A stretch of DNA of 64,000 nucleotides from Actinomyces respiraculi (GTDB lineage Bacteria > Actinomycetota > Actinomycetes > Actinomycetales > Actinomycetaceae), in contig NZ_CP063989.1 of assembly GCF_014595995.2 (NCBI RefSeq), positions 2,294,001 to 2,358,000 on the forward strand, written 5' to 3'. Positions 27,118 through 35,631 of the stretch are shown piece by piece. Every line of letters begins with the position of its first letter. Position 1 is the first letter of the stretch. The notes under the pieces were generated by a model. It saw nothing but the letters and a program-made list of their open reading frames with translations. It ran no database searches and had not been told where the DNA came from. The position numbers were made by a program, and so were the translations under genes.

Positions 27118-27998
27118 CGCCGACACCGCACTCGCCATGATGCTGGCCGCAGCCGTGGCACGGGGGTTCAGCGGAATCAACATCGGAGACAAGGTCACCT
27201 GCGCGCTCTCTTCCGTGTTCGGCGACGGCGGTGCCTGCACCGCGGGCGTCTCAACGGACGACGGGATGCGCGTGGACCCCGGGCAAAACGTCGTCGAGGA
27301 CGAGTTACGCGCAGAACGAGAACGGATCGGGCCAGTGCAAGGTCTCTGACTCCAAGAAGATCGAGGTCTCGGGATCGATGGGCAAGGACAATCTCAAGGT
27401 CGGTGACGCCGAGGGCTCGGGCACCGCAACCTTCAGCAGCACTAAGAGCTACGCCGTCGACGAGAACGGCGACAAGGGAGAGCTGACCGGTACGGAGTTC
27501 ACGACCCAGTACGAGCTCGAAGGCAGTGCCGGGGCGGCGGCCGAGGCCGTGGAGAAGGAGGTCGAGGGAGAGGACAGCAACGGCGACGACACCTCACCGT
27601 TCACCGGGGCCGGCAAGACACAAACCGGTTACCAGCACCAGACGACGGTGACGATCGACGTCACCAAGTTGAGCCCCGCCGAGCGCGAGGTCGTCGAGAA
27701 CTACGTCAACTCGGTGTCCTCCAAGAGCCCCGTCCTGCCCAGCACGACACTCAACCCCTCAGGCAAGCCCGACGCCGACGACCAACTGGGCAACATCATC
27801 CACCAACACGCCCAGGTGACGACGTCGACCTACGAGGTCGACTCCGCCAGCGAGGAGAACAAGTACAACTACTGGCTCACCGAGTACCACGAGTCGCAGG
27901 AGTACGAGCACCGAAGGCTTATCGATCAACAGTACCTCCAGGCACCTGACAGTTCCGGGGAGCGCCATTACGCGGACACCGGTGCCGCCAAAAACTGA
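27118..27998 (+). pseudogene. Remnant of a giant Flp-headed protein gene
   Basis: The plus strand first encodes GFSGINIGDKVTCALSSVFG, matching the post-helix region of the giant proteins at 33855 and 36759 (GMTPVGRDIANGVSNEICKIFG). After a frame change near 27300 a second frame runs to 27998 and includes TTVTIDVTKLSPAEREVVEN and PDADDQLGNIIHQH, like the carboxyl part of those proteins. The prepilin leader and helix start are missing and the middle is shortened. A start ATG at 27231 would give a 255-residue product without any export signal. I therefore treat the whole as a pseudogene. Confidence 0.55.
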
Positions 27999-28066
27999 GA
28001 GGGCAAGGCCCCTCGCCGGCCTCCGGCTACGATCCTGTTGTCGCGTTCATTGAGAGGAGTGCTGAT

Positions 28067-28563
28067 ATGACTCAGATGCATACCCGTACAACCCGCCGCC
28101 ATGTGCTCGCTCTGGGTGCCGGTCTGCCAATCCTGGCCCTGGCAGCCGCCTGCAGCAAGGAGAGCCCCTCCCCCGCTGAAAGCGCGTCCCAGCAGGCCAG
28201 CGCGCAGGCCACCGGAAGCGCGGTGACGCCCACGTCCTCCGGGCAGGGCGTCGATCTCGGGGCGGAGCGCGAGGACCCGCAGGTCGTACCGTCCTCTGCG
28301 TCTACTAAGGGCGAGGCCTTCGAGGCCGCAGCCGACGTCCACTTGACGGTGCCCGCCGTGCTCCGACACGCCAGCACCCAGAACGGTCAGACCCGTTGGC
28401 TGTACTACAAGGACGACAACGACTTCGGCCTTCTCGACGTCGTTGTCAACCCCTTCACCTGGGAGAACGCCGCCGAGGAGGCGGACGACCAGTGGCAGGA
28501 GTACCTCGCGGACACGACGTCGACATCCGCGCTCGTCCAGGTCAGCTGGTCGGGGGCCTCCGA
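28067..28563 (+). pseudogene. Tat lipoprotein, 5' part, split by an IS element
   Basis: The first 165 or so codons of a lipoprotein gene. The start MTQMHTRTTRRHVLALGAG is a twin-arginine signal and LAAAC is the lipobox. The frame runs into the IS at 28564 and would end with about 18 foreign residues at 28618. The remaining coding part lies beyond the IS at 30297-30503. Joining the two with one copy of the TCCGA target duplication restores a frame reading SWSGASDAWSWTWNQPADRR. The intact protein would be about 233 residues. It sits behind a giant-pilin remnant, as the lipoproteins at 32505 and 35632 sit near their giant genes. Confidence 0.8.
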
Positions 28564-30296
28564 CCTGACTTTTGACACTTGGTGTGGGGCTGGGTGGTTT
28601 TGGTTGGGTTTTCGTTGATTTTGTGCGGCTGCAGGGGGCGGGTTGGGTCACTAAGGAGGCTGGTTATGATGGGGTTTGTGAGCCCGTTCATCCGTCAAGT
28701 GCGTACCGCCTCGGGGGCCACGGCCGTGCAGATCGCGGTCAAGGAAGGCCGACGTAACAAGGTTGTTGAGCACATCGGTTCTGCTCATACCCCTGGCGAG
28801 CTTGCTGCCTTGGTCCAGGTCGCGCAAGAAAAGCTCCATCCCGGCCAGCTCCAGCTGGACCTGGACCTCCCGTCGGGGTCGGCAGGCTCCAGGCCGGGTG
28901 TGCATGGGGACTACCAGCAGACGGCCATTGGCGCAGCGCACCTGGTTTCCCACCGCAGCGGCTTGTTGTGGCAAGTCCTTTGCGATGCTTGGCAGGATCT
29001 TGGCTTTGACCAAGCGGTGGACGATGAGGCCTTCAAGCAGATTGTCCTGGCCCGGCTGATCGAACCCACTAGCAAGAGCGCTATAGCAGCGATGTTGACC
29101 AGCTTGGGGCTGGAGTCCTTTGACTCACGCACCCACTTTCGTGCCCTGACCCGTTGCGTGGAGCGTGATTACCGCTCTGCTCTGGCTCGTGCGGCCTTGG
29201 AGCATTGCCTGGCCTGTGGGGATGTGTCCTTGGTGTTGTACGACGTGACTACCTTGTACTTCGAAGCAGAGAAAGAAGACGCGCTGCGCAAGGTCGGCTA
29301 CTCCAAAGAACGCCGCGTGGATCCCCAGATCCTGGTCGGCCTGCTAGCAGACCGTAACGGTTTCCCGTTGGAGGTCTCCTGCTGGGAAGGCAACAAAGCC
29401 GAGACCCACACCCTCATCCCTACCATCGAGGCCTTCAAGCAACGCGCCGGGGCGGAGCACCTAGTAGTCGTAGCTGATGCCGGGATGCTCTCCAGCGCTA
29501 ACTTGCAGGCGCTTGACCAAGCCGGCTACGGCTTCATTGTCGGGGCCAGACAGACCAAGGCACCCCTGGACCTCCAAGCGCACTTCTTCTGGCACGGGGA
29601 CTGCTTCACCGACGGGCAGACCATTGACACAATCACCCCACGCCACGGTGGTAAACAAGAACGCAATCAGCACCTCAAGGACGAACCGGTCTGGCACCCA
29701 CAGACACACCCGGGCTCGTGGCGGGCGATCTGGGTCTACTCGCGTAAACGCGCCGCCAGGGACAGCAAGACCCTTACCCTCCAGGAAAACCGGGCCAGAG
29801 CCATCGTTGCCGGGGAAAAAGCCATGCGCTCAGCCAGGTTTGTCACCACCAGCTCCTCAGGAAGAGGCCTGGATGAAAAGGCCCTGGCCAGAGCGCGGCG
29901 TCTAGAAGGGCTAAAGGGCTATGTCACCAACATCCCCGCCCGCACTATGAGCGCCAGCGAGATCGTGGCCGACTACCACAATCTGTGGAAGGTGGAACAG
30001 TCCTTCCGCATGTCCAAACACGACCTACGCGCCCGCCCGGTCTTCCACCACACCCGCCAAGCCATCGAGGCCCACCTGACCGTGGTCACCGCCGCCCTAG
30101 CCGTAGCCCGCCACCTCCAGGCCGCGACCGGTGTCTCCATCAAGAAGATCGTGCAAGCCCTACGACCCGTCATCGACGTCACCATCAACATCAACGGACA
30201 CGAGCTCACAGCCACCAGCCAACCCCAAGGCCAAGCCGCCAACATCCTGGCCAGCCTCACCAACAAAACGGGTCACTAACAGTGTCAAAAGTCAGG
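28564..30296 (+). mobile_element. IS1634-family insertion sequence, copy 1
   Basis: A 1733-bp element bounded by inverted ends CCTGACTTTTGACACT and AGTGTCAAAAGTCAGG, with one transposase gene. It is flanked by the 5-bp direct repeat TCCGA (28559-28563 and 30297-30301). It interrupts a lipoprotein gene. The second copy at 30694-32426 has the same length and an identical transposase and lies in the opposite direction, only 397 bp away. Confidence 0.92.
28666..30279 (+). CDS. IS1634-family transposase, copy 1
   Basis: DDE transposase of 537 residues. The acidic residues are D193 in LYDVTTLYFEAE, D271 in VVVADAGM and E444 in LWKVEQSFRMSK. The segment GYSKERRVDPQILVGLL and the GNKAETHTL motif are typical of the IS1634 group. 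The ATG at 28666 is chosen because AAGGAGG lies six bases upstream; 29 more in-frame codons towards the IS end are probably not translated. The frame is intact, so the element may still be active. Confidence 0.92.
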   Translation: MMGFVSPFIRQVRTASGATAVQIAVKEGRRNKVVEHIGSAHTPGELAALVQVAQEKLHPGQLQLDLDLPSGSAGSRPGVHGDYQQTAIGAAHLVSHRSGLLWQVLCDAWQDLGFDQAVDDEAFKQIVLARLIEPTSKSAIAAMLTSLGLESFDSRTHFRALTRCVERDYRSALARAALEHCLACGDVSLVLYDVTTLYFEAEKEDALRKVGYSKERRVDPQILVGLLADRNGFPLEVSCWEGNKAETHTLIPTIEAFKQRAGAEHLVVVADAGMLSSANLQALDQAGYGFIVGARQTKAPLDLQAHFFWHGDCFTDGQTIDTITPRHGGKQERNQHLKDEPVWHPQTHPGSWRAIWVYSRKRAARDSKTLTLQENRARAIVAGEKAMRSARFVTTSSSGRGLDEKALARARRLEGLKGYVTNIPARTMSASEIVADYHNLWKVEQSFRMSKHDLRARPVFHHTRQAIEAHLTVVTAALAVARHLQAATGVSIKKIVQALRPVIDVTININGHELTATSQPQGQAANILASLTNKTGH

Positions 30297-30503
30297 TCCG
30301 ACGCCTGGTCGTGGACGTGGAACCAGCCCGCGGACCGCCGCATCTTCGACTCATCGCTCACCGGTGCGGTCAACCTCTCGGGAGTCTCCCTCATTCTCAC
30401 CACCGAGGGCGGCCAAGACCTGCGCGTCACGGCCTATGCACCGGCCGGCACGCTTAAGGACTCCGCGGCCTTTGCCGCTATGCGGTCCCTGACGCTCGGC
30501 TGA
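30297..30503 (+). pseudogene. Tat lipoprotein, 3' part, split by the IS element
   Basis: Carboxyl-terminal 67 or so codons of the lipoprotein that starts at 28067, reading SDAWSWTWNQPADRR and ending AAMRSLTLG and a stop. It lacks a start codon and export signal of its own. The clean junction with a 5-bp duplication shows that the insertion is recent. Confidence 0.8.
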
Positions 30504-30626
30504 CCTGCATGACATAGGGCCGCCCTGCTAGCCGTACTTCTCCGTGAGGTTGTGAGCGCGGTCGGCGGGGTCTGGCGCCCTTGAGTGCGGTGGCGGGCTT
30601 GCCGAGACCGCCCAGCCGACGGTGCG
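30504..30626. other. Short spacer between the two IS copies
   Basis: No gene recognised. On the minus strand one frame reads VATDVDTRRTVGWAVSAS and ends TEKYG with a stop, which could be the end of an older gene interrupted by IS copy 2, but no family is recognised. Confidence 0.3.
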
Positions 30627-30693
30627 GCGGGTGTCGACGTCGGTGGCGACCGGCTCGCGCCCACGCGTCTCGCGGAGTCGTCGTCGGGTCCGA
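30627..30693. repeat. 67-bp target duplication of IS copy 2, left
   Basis: Identical to 32427-32493 and directly abutting the IS ends. IS1634-type elements are known for long, variable target duplications, so this is most likely one. Confidence 0.8.
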
Positions 30694-32426
30694 CCTGACT
30701 TTTGACACTGTTAGTGACCCGTTTTGTTGGTGAGGCTGGCCAGGATGTTGGCGGCTTGGCCTTGGGGTTGGCTGGTGGCTGTGAGCTCGTGTCCGTTGAT
30801 GTTGATGGTGACGTCGATGACGGGTCGTAGGGCTTGCACGATCTTCTTGATGGAGACACCGGTCGCGGCCTGGAGGTGGCGGGCTACGGCTAGGGCGGCG
30901 GTGACCACGGTCAGGTGGGCCTCGATGGCTTGGCGGGTGTGGTGGAAGACCGGGCGGGCGCGTAGGTCGTGTTTGGACATGCGGAAGGACTGTTCCACCT
31001 TCCACAGATTGTGGTAGTCGGCCACGATCTCGCTGGCGCTCATAGTGCGGGCGGGGATGTTGGTGACATAGCCCTTTAGCCCTTCTAGACGCCGCGCTCT
31101 GGCCAGGGCCTTTTCATCCAGGCCTCTTCCTGAGGAGCTGGTGGTGACAAACCTGGCTGAGCGCATGGCTTTTTCCCCGGCAACGATGGCTCTGGCCCGG
31201 TTTTCCTGGAGGGTAAGGGTCTTGCTGTCCCTGGCGGCGCGTTTACGCGAGTAGACCCAGATCGCCCGCCACGAGCCCGGGTGTGTCTGTGGGTGCCAGA
31301 CCGGTTCGTCCTTGAGGTGCTGATTGCGTTCTTGTTTACCACCGTGGCGTGGGGTGATTGTGTCAATGGTCTGCCCGTCGGTGAAGCAGTCCCCGTGCCA
31401 GAAGAAGTGCGCTTGGAGGTCCAGGGGTGCCTTGGTCTGTCTGGCCCCGACAATGAAGCCGTAGCCGGCTTGGTCAAGCGCCTGCAAGTTAGCGCTGGAG
31501 AGCATCCCGGCATCAGCTACGACTACTAGGTGCTCCGCCCCGGCGCGTTGCTTGAAGGCCTCGATGGTAGGGATGAGGGTGTGGGTCTCGGCTTTGTTGC
31601 CTTCCCAGCAGGAGACCTCCAACGGGAAACCGTTACGGTCTGCTAGCAGGCCGACCAGGATCTGGGGATCCACGCGGCGTTCTTTGGAGTAGCCGACCTT
31701 GCGCAGCGCGTCTTCTTTCTCTGCTTCGAAGTACAAGGTAGTCACGTCGTACAACACCAAGGACACATCCCCACAGGCCAGGCAATGCTCCAAGGCCGCA
31801 CGAGCCAGAGCAGAGCGGTAATCACGCTCCACGCAACGGGTCAGGGCACGAAAGTGGGTGCGTGAGTCAAAGGACTCCAGCCCCAAGCTGGTCAACATCG
31901 CTGCTATAGCGCTCTTGCTAGTGGGTTCGATCAGCCGGGCCAGGACAATCTGCTTGAAGGCCTCATCGTCCACCGCTTGGTCAAAGCCAAGATCCTGCCA
32001 AGCATCGCAAAGGACTTGCCACAACAAGCCGCTGCGGTGGGAAACCAGGTGCGCTGCGCCAATGGCCGTCTGCTGGTAGTCCCCATGCACACCCGGCCTG
32101 GAGCCTGCCGACCCCGACGGGAGGTCCAGGTCCAGCTGGAGCTGGCCGGGATGGAGCTTTTCTTGCGCGACCTGGACCAAGGCAGCAAGCTCGCCAGGGG
32201 TATGAGCAGAACCGATGTGCTCAACAACCTTGTTACGTCGGCCTTCCTTGACCGCGATCTGCACGGCCGTGGCCCCCGAGGCGGTACGCACTTGACGGAT
32301 GAACGGGCTCACAAACCCCATCATAACCAGCCTCCTTAGTGACCCAACCCGCCCCCTGCAGCCGCACAAAATCAACGAAAACCCAACCAAAACCACCCAG
32401 CCCCACACCAAGTGTCAAAAGTCAGG
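30694..32426 (-). mobile_element. IS1634-family insertion sequence, copy 2
   Basis: A second 1733-bp element, inverted relative to copy 1, with the same CCTGACTTTTGACACT ends. It is flanked by a 67-bp direct repeat (30627-30693 and 32427-32493) instead of 5 bp. The identical transposases imply very recent transposition. Together the copies form a 1.7-kb inverted repeat that could drive inversion of the 397-bp segment between them or deletion of flanking DNA. Confidence 0.92.
30711..32324 (-). CDS. IS1634-family transposase, copy 2
   Basis: Identical in sequence to the transposase of copy 1: 537 residues with the DDE residues D193, D271 and E444. The start at 32324 is used for the same reason, an AAGGAGG site six bases upstream. 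The gene is read towards the left end of the element. Nothing suggests inactivation. Confidence 0.92.
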   Translation of the reverse strand: MMGFVSPFIRQVRTASGATAVQIAVKEGRRNKVVEHIGSAHTPGELAALVQVAQEKLHPGQLQLDLDLPSGSAGSRPGVHGDYQQTAIGAAHLVSHRSGLLWQVLCDAWQDLGFDQAVDDEAFKQIVLARLIEPTSKSAIAAMLTSLGLESFDSRTHFRALTRCVERDYRSALARAALEHCLACGDVSLVLYDVTTLYFEAEKEDALRKVGYSKERRVDPQILVGLLADRNGFPLEVSCWEGNKAETHTLIPTIEAFKQRAGAEHLVVVADAGMLSSANLQALDQAGYGFIVGARQTKAPLDLQAHFFWHGDCFTDGQTIDTITPRHGGKQERNQHLKDEPVWHPQTHPGSWRAIWVYSRKRAARDSKTLTLQENRARAIVAGEKAMRSARFVTTSSSGRGLDEKALARARRLEGLKGYVTNIPARTMSASEIVADYHNLWKVEQSFRMSKHDLRARPVFHHTRQAIEAHLTVVTAALAVARHLQAATGVSIKKIVQALRPVIDVTININGHELTATSQPQGQAANILASLTNKTGH

Positions 32427-32493
32427 GCGGGTGTCGACGTCGGTGGCGACCGGCTCGCGCCCACGCGTCTCGCGGAGTCGTCGTCGGGTCCGA
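32427..32493. repeat. 67-bp target duplication of IS copy 2, right
   Basis: Second copy of the direct repeat that flanks the inverted IS. It ends with TCCGA, the same five bases that flank copy 1. Confidence 0.8.
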
Positions 32494-32504
32494 CGGCGGC
32501 GGGC

Positions 32505-32803
32505 TCACGTCGCGGGGACGACGACGCGTATCCCAGCGGCGACGCCTGCGATGATCTCCTCGGAGACACCCGTACCGGTCAGTCCCACACACCACCCTGA
32601 GCGTCATCGGGAATGTCGACCTCGTGCCATTCGGGGGTCACAGCGACCGAGACCAGCCCCTTGTCCTTGCGCACCCACCCCTCAGGCACCCCGGCAGAAC
32701 CCGAGCAAGAAGCCACCAGGGCCCCGGCACCAAGGCAAGCAAACGGAAGGGCAAGGACGGAACGGCGGCGCACACCTCCAGCGGCGCTGTCAGGACGAGT
32801 CAT
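32505..32803 (-). pseudogene. Tat lipoprotein with internal deletion
   Basis: The start encodes MTRPDSAAGGVRRRSVLALP with lipobox VASC and continues to IPDDAQGGVWD and a stop at 32579. In the next frame the sequence resumes as GLTGTGVSEEIIAGVAAGIR and ends at 32505. Both halves match the intact lipoprotein at 35632-36225, whose middle of about 110 residues is missing here. The deletion is out of frame, so only a 74-residue stub would be made. Confidence 0.75.
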
Positions 32804-32853
32804 GTGCCACTAGACAATGTGAGACGGATACGAGTCGCGGACGGGAGGGTGGC

Positions 32854-33288
32854 CTAGTAGCTGCTACGCAGCTCGCGGTCGGGGTCACGGCGCAGCAGGC
32901 GCCCAAGCAGAGCACCGAGGAGCACGCCGACGGCCATGACCCCGACCATCATGAGGATGACTTGTCCGCTCACGTACTCCGAGGGCCCGTTGCTGATGGC
33001 GATGAGGAGGAAGACGAGCGGGACCGGGACGACCACGGCAGCGTGGCGCAGCGCTCCCTTGACCCCACGCAGCAACGCGGGTGGCATGACAAGAGTGCCC
33101 GCAAGCGCGGACAAGACAGGCAGGACGAGGACAAGCAGGAGGTTGCCCCATCCGGCGCCGGGGCCGAGGGCCGTGATGAGCGCCCGCGCCGCGAGGTAGC
33201 CGACGAGGCTCGCCGCCCAACCGAGCGCAAGGCGCACGAGTGCGGGGTACTCACGGGAGGTACGGTACTGCGTCAACTTGATCATCAT
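32854..33288 (-). CDS. Four-helix membrane protein, copy 2
   Basis: A 144-residue protein with four predicted membrane helices (near ALGWAASLVGYLAARALI, NLLLVLVLPVLSALAGTLVM, VPVPLVFLLIAI and ILMMVGVMAVGVLLGALLG) and a basic end LLRRDPDRELRSSY. It is clearly related to the protein at 36286-36720, which has the same length. AGGAGAC lies upstream of the ATG at 33288. A perfect -10-like TAGAAT lies 45 bp upstream, with a GGGGACGGCTCCCC box 33 bp further. Family not recognised. Its constant partnership with a giant Flp-headed gene and a lipoprotein suggests a role in assembling or exporting them. Confidence 0.75.
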   Translation of the reverse strand: MMIKLTQYRTSREYPALVRLALGWAASLVGYLAARALITALGPGAGWGNLLLVLVLPVLSALAGTLVMPPALLRGVKGALRHAAVVVPVPLVFLLIAISNGPSEYVSGQVILMMVGVMAVGVLLGALLGRLLRRDPDRELRSSY

Positions 33289-33332
33289 GTCTTCGTCTCC
33301 TGTCCCAGGCATGCTGCGGCGCGATGCGTGAC

Positions 33333-33385
33333 ATTCTAAGCGGCGCACATGGCGGTGGACGTCGGACGGCCGGGGACGGCTCCCC
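33333..33385 (-). promoter_or_regulatory. DosR-box-like palindrome and -10 of the four-helix gene
   Basis: GGGGACGGCTCCCC at 33372-33385 and TAGAAT at 33338-33333 (minus strand). The spacing is 33 bp, about one helical turn longer than in the sister promoters. Confidence 0.4.
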
Positions 33386-33454
33386 ACCAAGGCCGTGTCA
33401 CCACGACTCTGCGCCTTAGCCACCGTCTCCGACTCCTCCCAACGTGCCGCACAC

Positions 33455-33810
33455 GTCATTGCTCCGCCACCGGGCGGTTGGCGTTAGTCACCTCGATCGT
33501 CGTCTTGGTGACGTAGGAGAGCGCTCGATGTCCCACCGCTCACGGTTCCCTTACTGCCACCGACCTTGTTGACGGGACTGTTAGTCCCCGACCAAGTGAG
33601 GTCACTCCCCGAGGCGATCTGGTTGAAGGTCACGCTCGCGACAGCCGGGGCCAGCTATTCGGCCCGGGCTTGAAGTTGTAGATGATCGTCCCGTTATAGT
33701 TCCCGGTCCCGCTCTCGCCGACGAACACCATATTGCGAACAAGCCGACATTCGGGTTGAAGACCTTCTTCTTGAGCTTCTTGTTGTCCTCAGCCCACCCC
33801 ACGGCAGACG
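33455..33810 (-). pseudogene. Decayed fragment of a third giant Flp-headed gene
   Basis: The minus strand carries pieces in several frames that match the middle of the neighbouring giant protein: VTKTTIEVTNANRPV-like, GSDLTWSGTNSPVNKVGG-like, an FNFKPGPN-like piece and NPNVGLFAI. Small deletions and frame changes interrupt it and no open frame spans it. It lies where the giant gene of this cassette would be expected, directly upstream of the four-helix gene. Confidence 0.6.
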
Positions 33811-33854
33811 GATAACGTCACCGGAGCCAAGGACGAGCACCCCAGGCAGGCAAA

Positions 33855-35399
33855 TCAGTTGCACACCGGGTTGGCTTCTCGCTGCCGCGGCGCACCCGGA
33901 GCCGACGGCGACGCCAGGTAGGTCGAACTGACAACACTCTGGTCCTCCTGCGAGGAGGAGTAGCCCAGTCCAAGCTTGACTCCCAGGGCGACACTACCAC
34001 TAAGGGAGAACTTGCTACTGTCGACGTCGTAGACGGTGTGGGAGCTGGTCGCTCCCTCGTACAACGCCTGCCCCATCGGGTCGTCCGGAGCAGGCGCCGA
34101 GGGATCGAGGATGTTTGCCGGAATGAGGGCGACATTGGAGGCAGGGATATCCATCCCAGGCGGGCTGATAAGCCCACGCTGGTAGTCCTCGGCGGAGTTT
34201 TCCAAGTTCTGTGCCGCCCACTGCGTGACAACCGCACGGTTGGCATCCGTCACCTCAAGCGTCGTCTTGGTGACATGGGACTGCTTGAGCGTGCCCTCAC
34301 CGCTGGCAGTGCCTTCCTTATCGCCGACCTTGTTGAGGGGCTTGTTAGACCCTGTCCAGGTGAGATCCCCGGATGTGATCTGGTTGAAGGTCACGCTCGA
34401 CAGCTGGGGCAGGCCGTTCGGCCCGGGCTTGAAGTTGTAGGTGATGGTCCCCGTGTAGGAGCCCGTCCCACCAACACCGACGAACACGGCGTTGGCACCC
34501 CCACCGATCGTCCCCTCGTAGGTGGTCGTCAGTGAGTACTCGCCCTCGTGATCGGGACGGTGGTCCCTGGTGACTGTCAGGGACTTATCATATGAGGCCT
34601 TGGCATACAGACCGACGTTAGGGTTGACACTCTTCTCTTTGGTCTCCTCGTTGTCCTTGCCGAAGCGCAGGCCAGCATCACCATTGGCAAGGCTGCCTGT
34701 CTTGAGGGTGTACGAGGTTCTCTCAGCGTGCCTTGGCGGCTGGGGCCAGCTGCCCGTGAGCAAGGCGTATCCAGCACGCAACGGGTCGGCGACCATTCTC
34801 AAGCGATCGTGGTAGTCCCTGTACTGATCGACGAAGGAGTTCATCTCCTCCTCGGAGTCAAACTCCCACGTCTCGCCGATCCTGGCGCTGCGGGTGCTTT
34901 CCAAAGACAGGTCCGCACCGATACCCGAGTTGGCCAACTCTCCCTTGGTCCCGACCCCTGCCCCGGTCGCCTCTTCGAGCGCATTGGCAGCAACGACCCG
35001 GTACCGGATCTTGAGCTTGCCGGTCTCAGGGTCGTAGTACTGCTCGCGCTGGGTGAGAAGGTCATGGTTCGGGCCGATCTTGACGACCCCGATCTTCGCG
35101 TCGGCCTTCACACCGTCCTTGTGGGAGGAGACGACGCACTCCCCCGGCCGACGCGGGTCCACAGACTCCTGGCCTGCCGACCCTGCCTGCTCGCTTCCAC
35201 CACAAGCCCCGCCAAAGATCTTGCAGATTTCGTTGCTCACACCGTTCGCGATGTCCCGGCCGACCGGCGTCATCCCCGTCGCAAGCGCCCCCACAAGGAT
35301 GACAACGACGACAACAACCCCCGCGTACACCACCGTGCCCGCACCAGACTCACCACGACGCACTCGCCAGAGCACCCGGCACAGACTGCCCTGCCCCAT
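33855..35399 (-). CDS. Giant Flp-pilin-headed secreted protein, copy 2
   Basis: A 514-residue protein with a Flp/TadE-type head followed by a domain of about 460 residues that I do not recognise. The head reads RRGESGAGTVVYAGVVVVVV. A prepilin peptidase cut after G19 would leave Val at +5, where pilins have Glu, followed by the usual Tyr. Large pilin-like proteins without Glu5, such as GspK of type II secretion, sit at the fibre tip, so a tip adhesin or initiator is plausible. GGGAGGAAG lies upstream of the ATG. It is related along its whole length to 36759-38282. The Cys pair after the helix (NEICKIFGGACGG) may form a disulphide. Confidence 0.75.
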   Translation of the reverse strand: MGQGSLCRVLWRVRRGESGAGTVVYAGVVVVVVILVGALATGMTPVGRDIANGVSNEICKIFGGACGGSEQAGSAGQESVDPRRPGECVVSSHKDGVKADAKIGVVKIGPNHDLLTQREQYYDPETGKLKIRYRVVAANALEEATGAGVGTKGELANSGIGADLSLESTRSARIGETWEFDSEEEMNSFVDQYRDYHDRLRMVADPLRAGYALLTGSWPQPPRHAERTSYTLKTGSLANGDAGLRFGKDNEETKEKSVNPNVGLYAKASYDKSLTVTRDHRPDHEGEYSLTTTYEGTIGGGANAVFVGVGGTGSYTGTITYNFKPGPNGLPQLSSVTFNQITSGDLTWTGSNKPLNKVGDKEGTASGEGTLKQSHVTKTTLEVTDANRAVVTQWAAQNLENSAEDYQRGLISPPGMDIPASNVALIPANILDPSAPAPDDPMGQALYEGATSSHTVYDVDSSKFSLSGSVALGVKLGLGYSSSQEDQSVVSSTYLASPSAPGAPRQREANPVCN

Positions 35400-35441
35400 G
35401 ACCGATTCTTCCTCCCGACATGACGTAGACGATCCGCAGCG

Positions 35442-35485
35442 AGGTTACAGGTATGACCGACTGGCCGATAAGGGGCAGCAGTCCC
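35442..35485 (-). promoter_or_regulatory. DosR-box-like palindrome and -10 of giant gene copy 2
   Basis: GGGGCAGCAGTCCC at 35472-35485, then 24 bp, then TAACCT at 35447-35442 (minus strand). A second palindrome, GGGATGTTCATCCC, lies at 35548-35561. Confidence 0.5.
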
Positions 35486-35631
35486 CGGTCCCGCCCCACA
35501 GGGGACGACCATCGCCCCTACGGCCGCGGGTGACGAGCCTCAAGGCAGGGATGTTCATCCCGGCTCCACCCCACTACCTCCGGGGCGTCACCCAAGCGTC
35601 TCTCCAGCGGTCAGGTCCGCCACACGGCCCA

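Noticed and set aside
25226..27349. Long plus-strand frame opposite OmpA lipoprotein A.
   Set aside because: It is the antisense shadow of the lipoprotein gene. Only its last part (after about 27118) carries recognisable sequence, reported as the giant-gene remnant.
27231..27998. Possible intact 255-residue gene starting with ATG at 27231.
   Set aside because: The first 25 codons are out of frame with the homologous giant proteins, and the product would have no export signal. A frameshifted remnant explains it better.
28579..28665. Longer start for the IS transposase at 28579.
   Set aside because: The extra 29 codons lie in the IS end with no ribosome binding site, whereas AAGGAGG stands six bases before the ATG at 28666.
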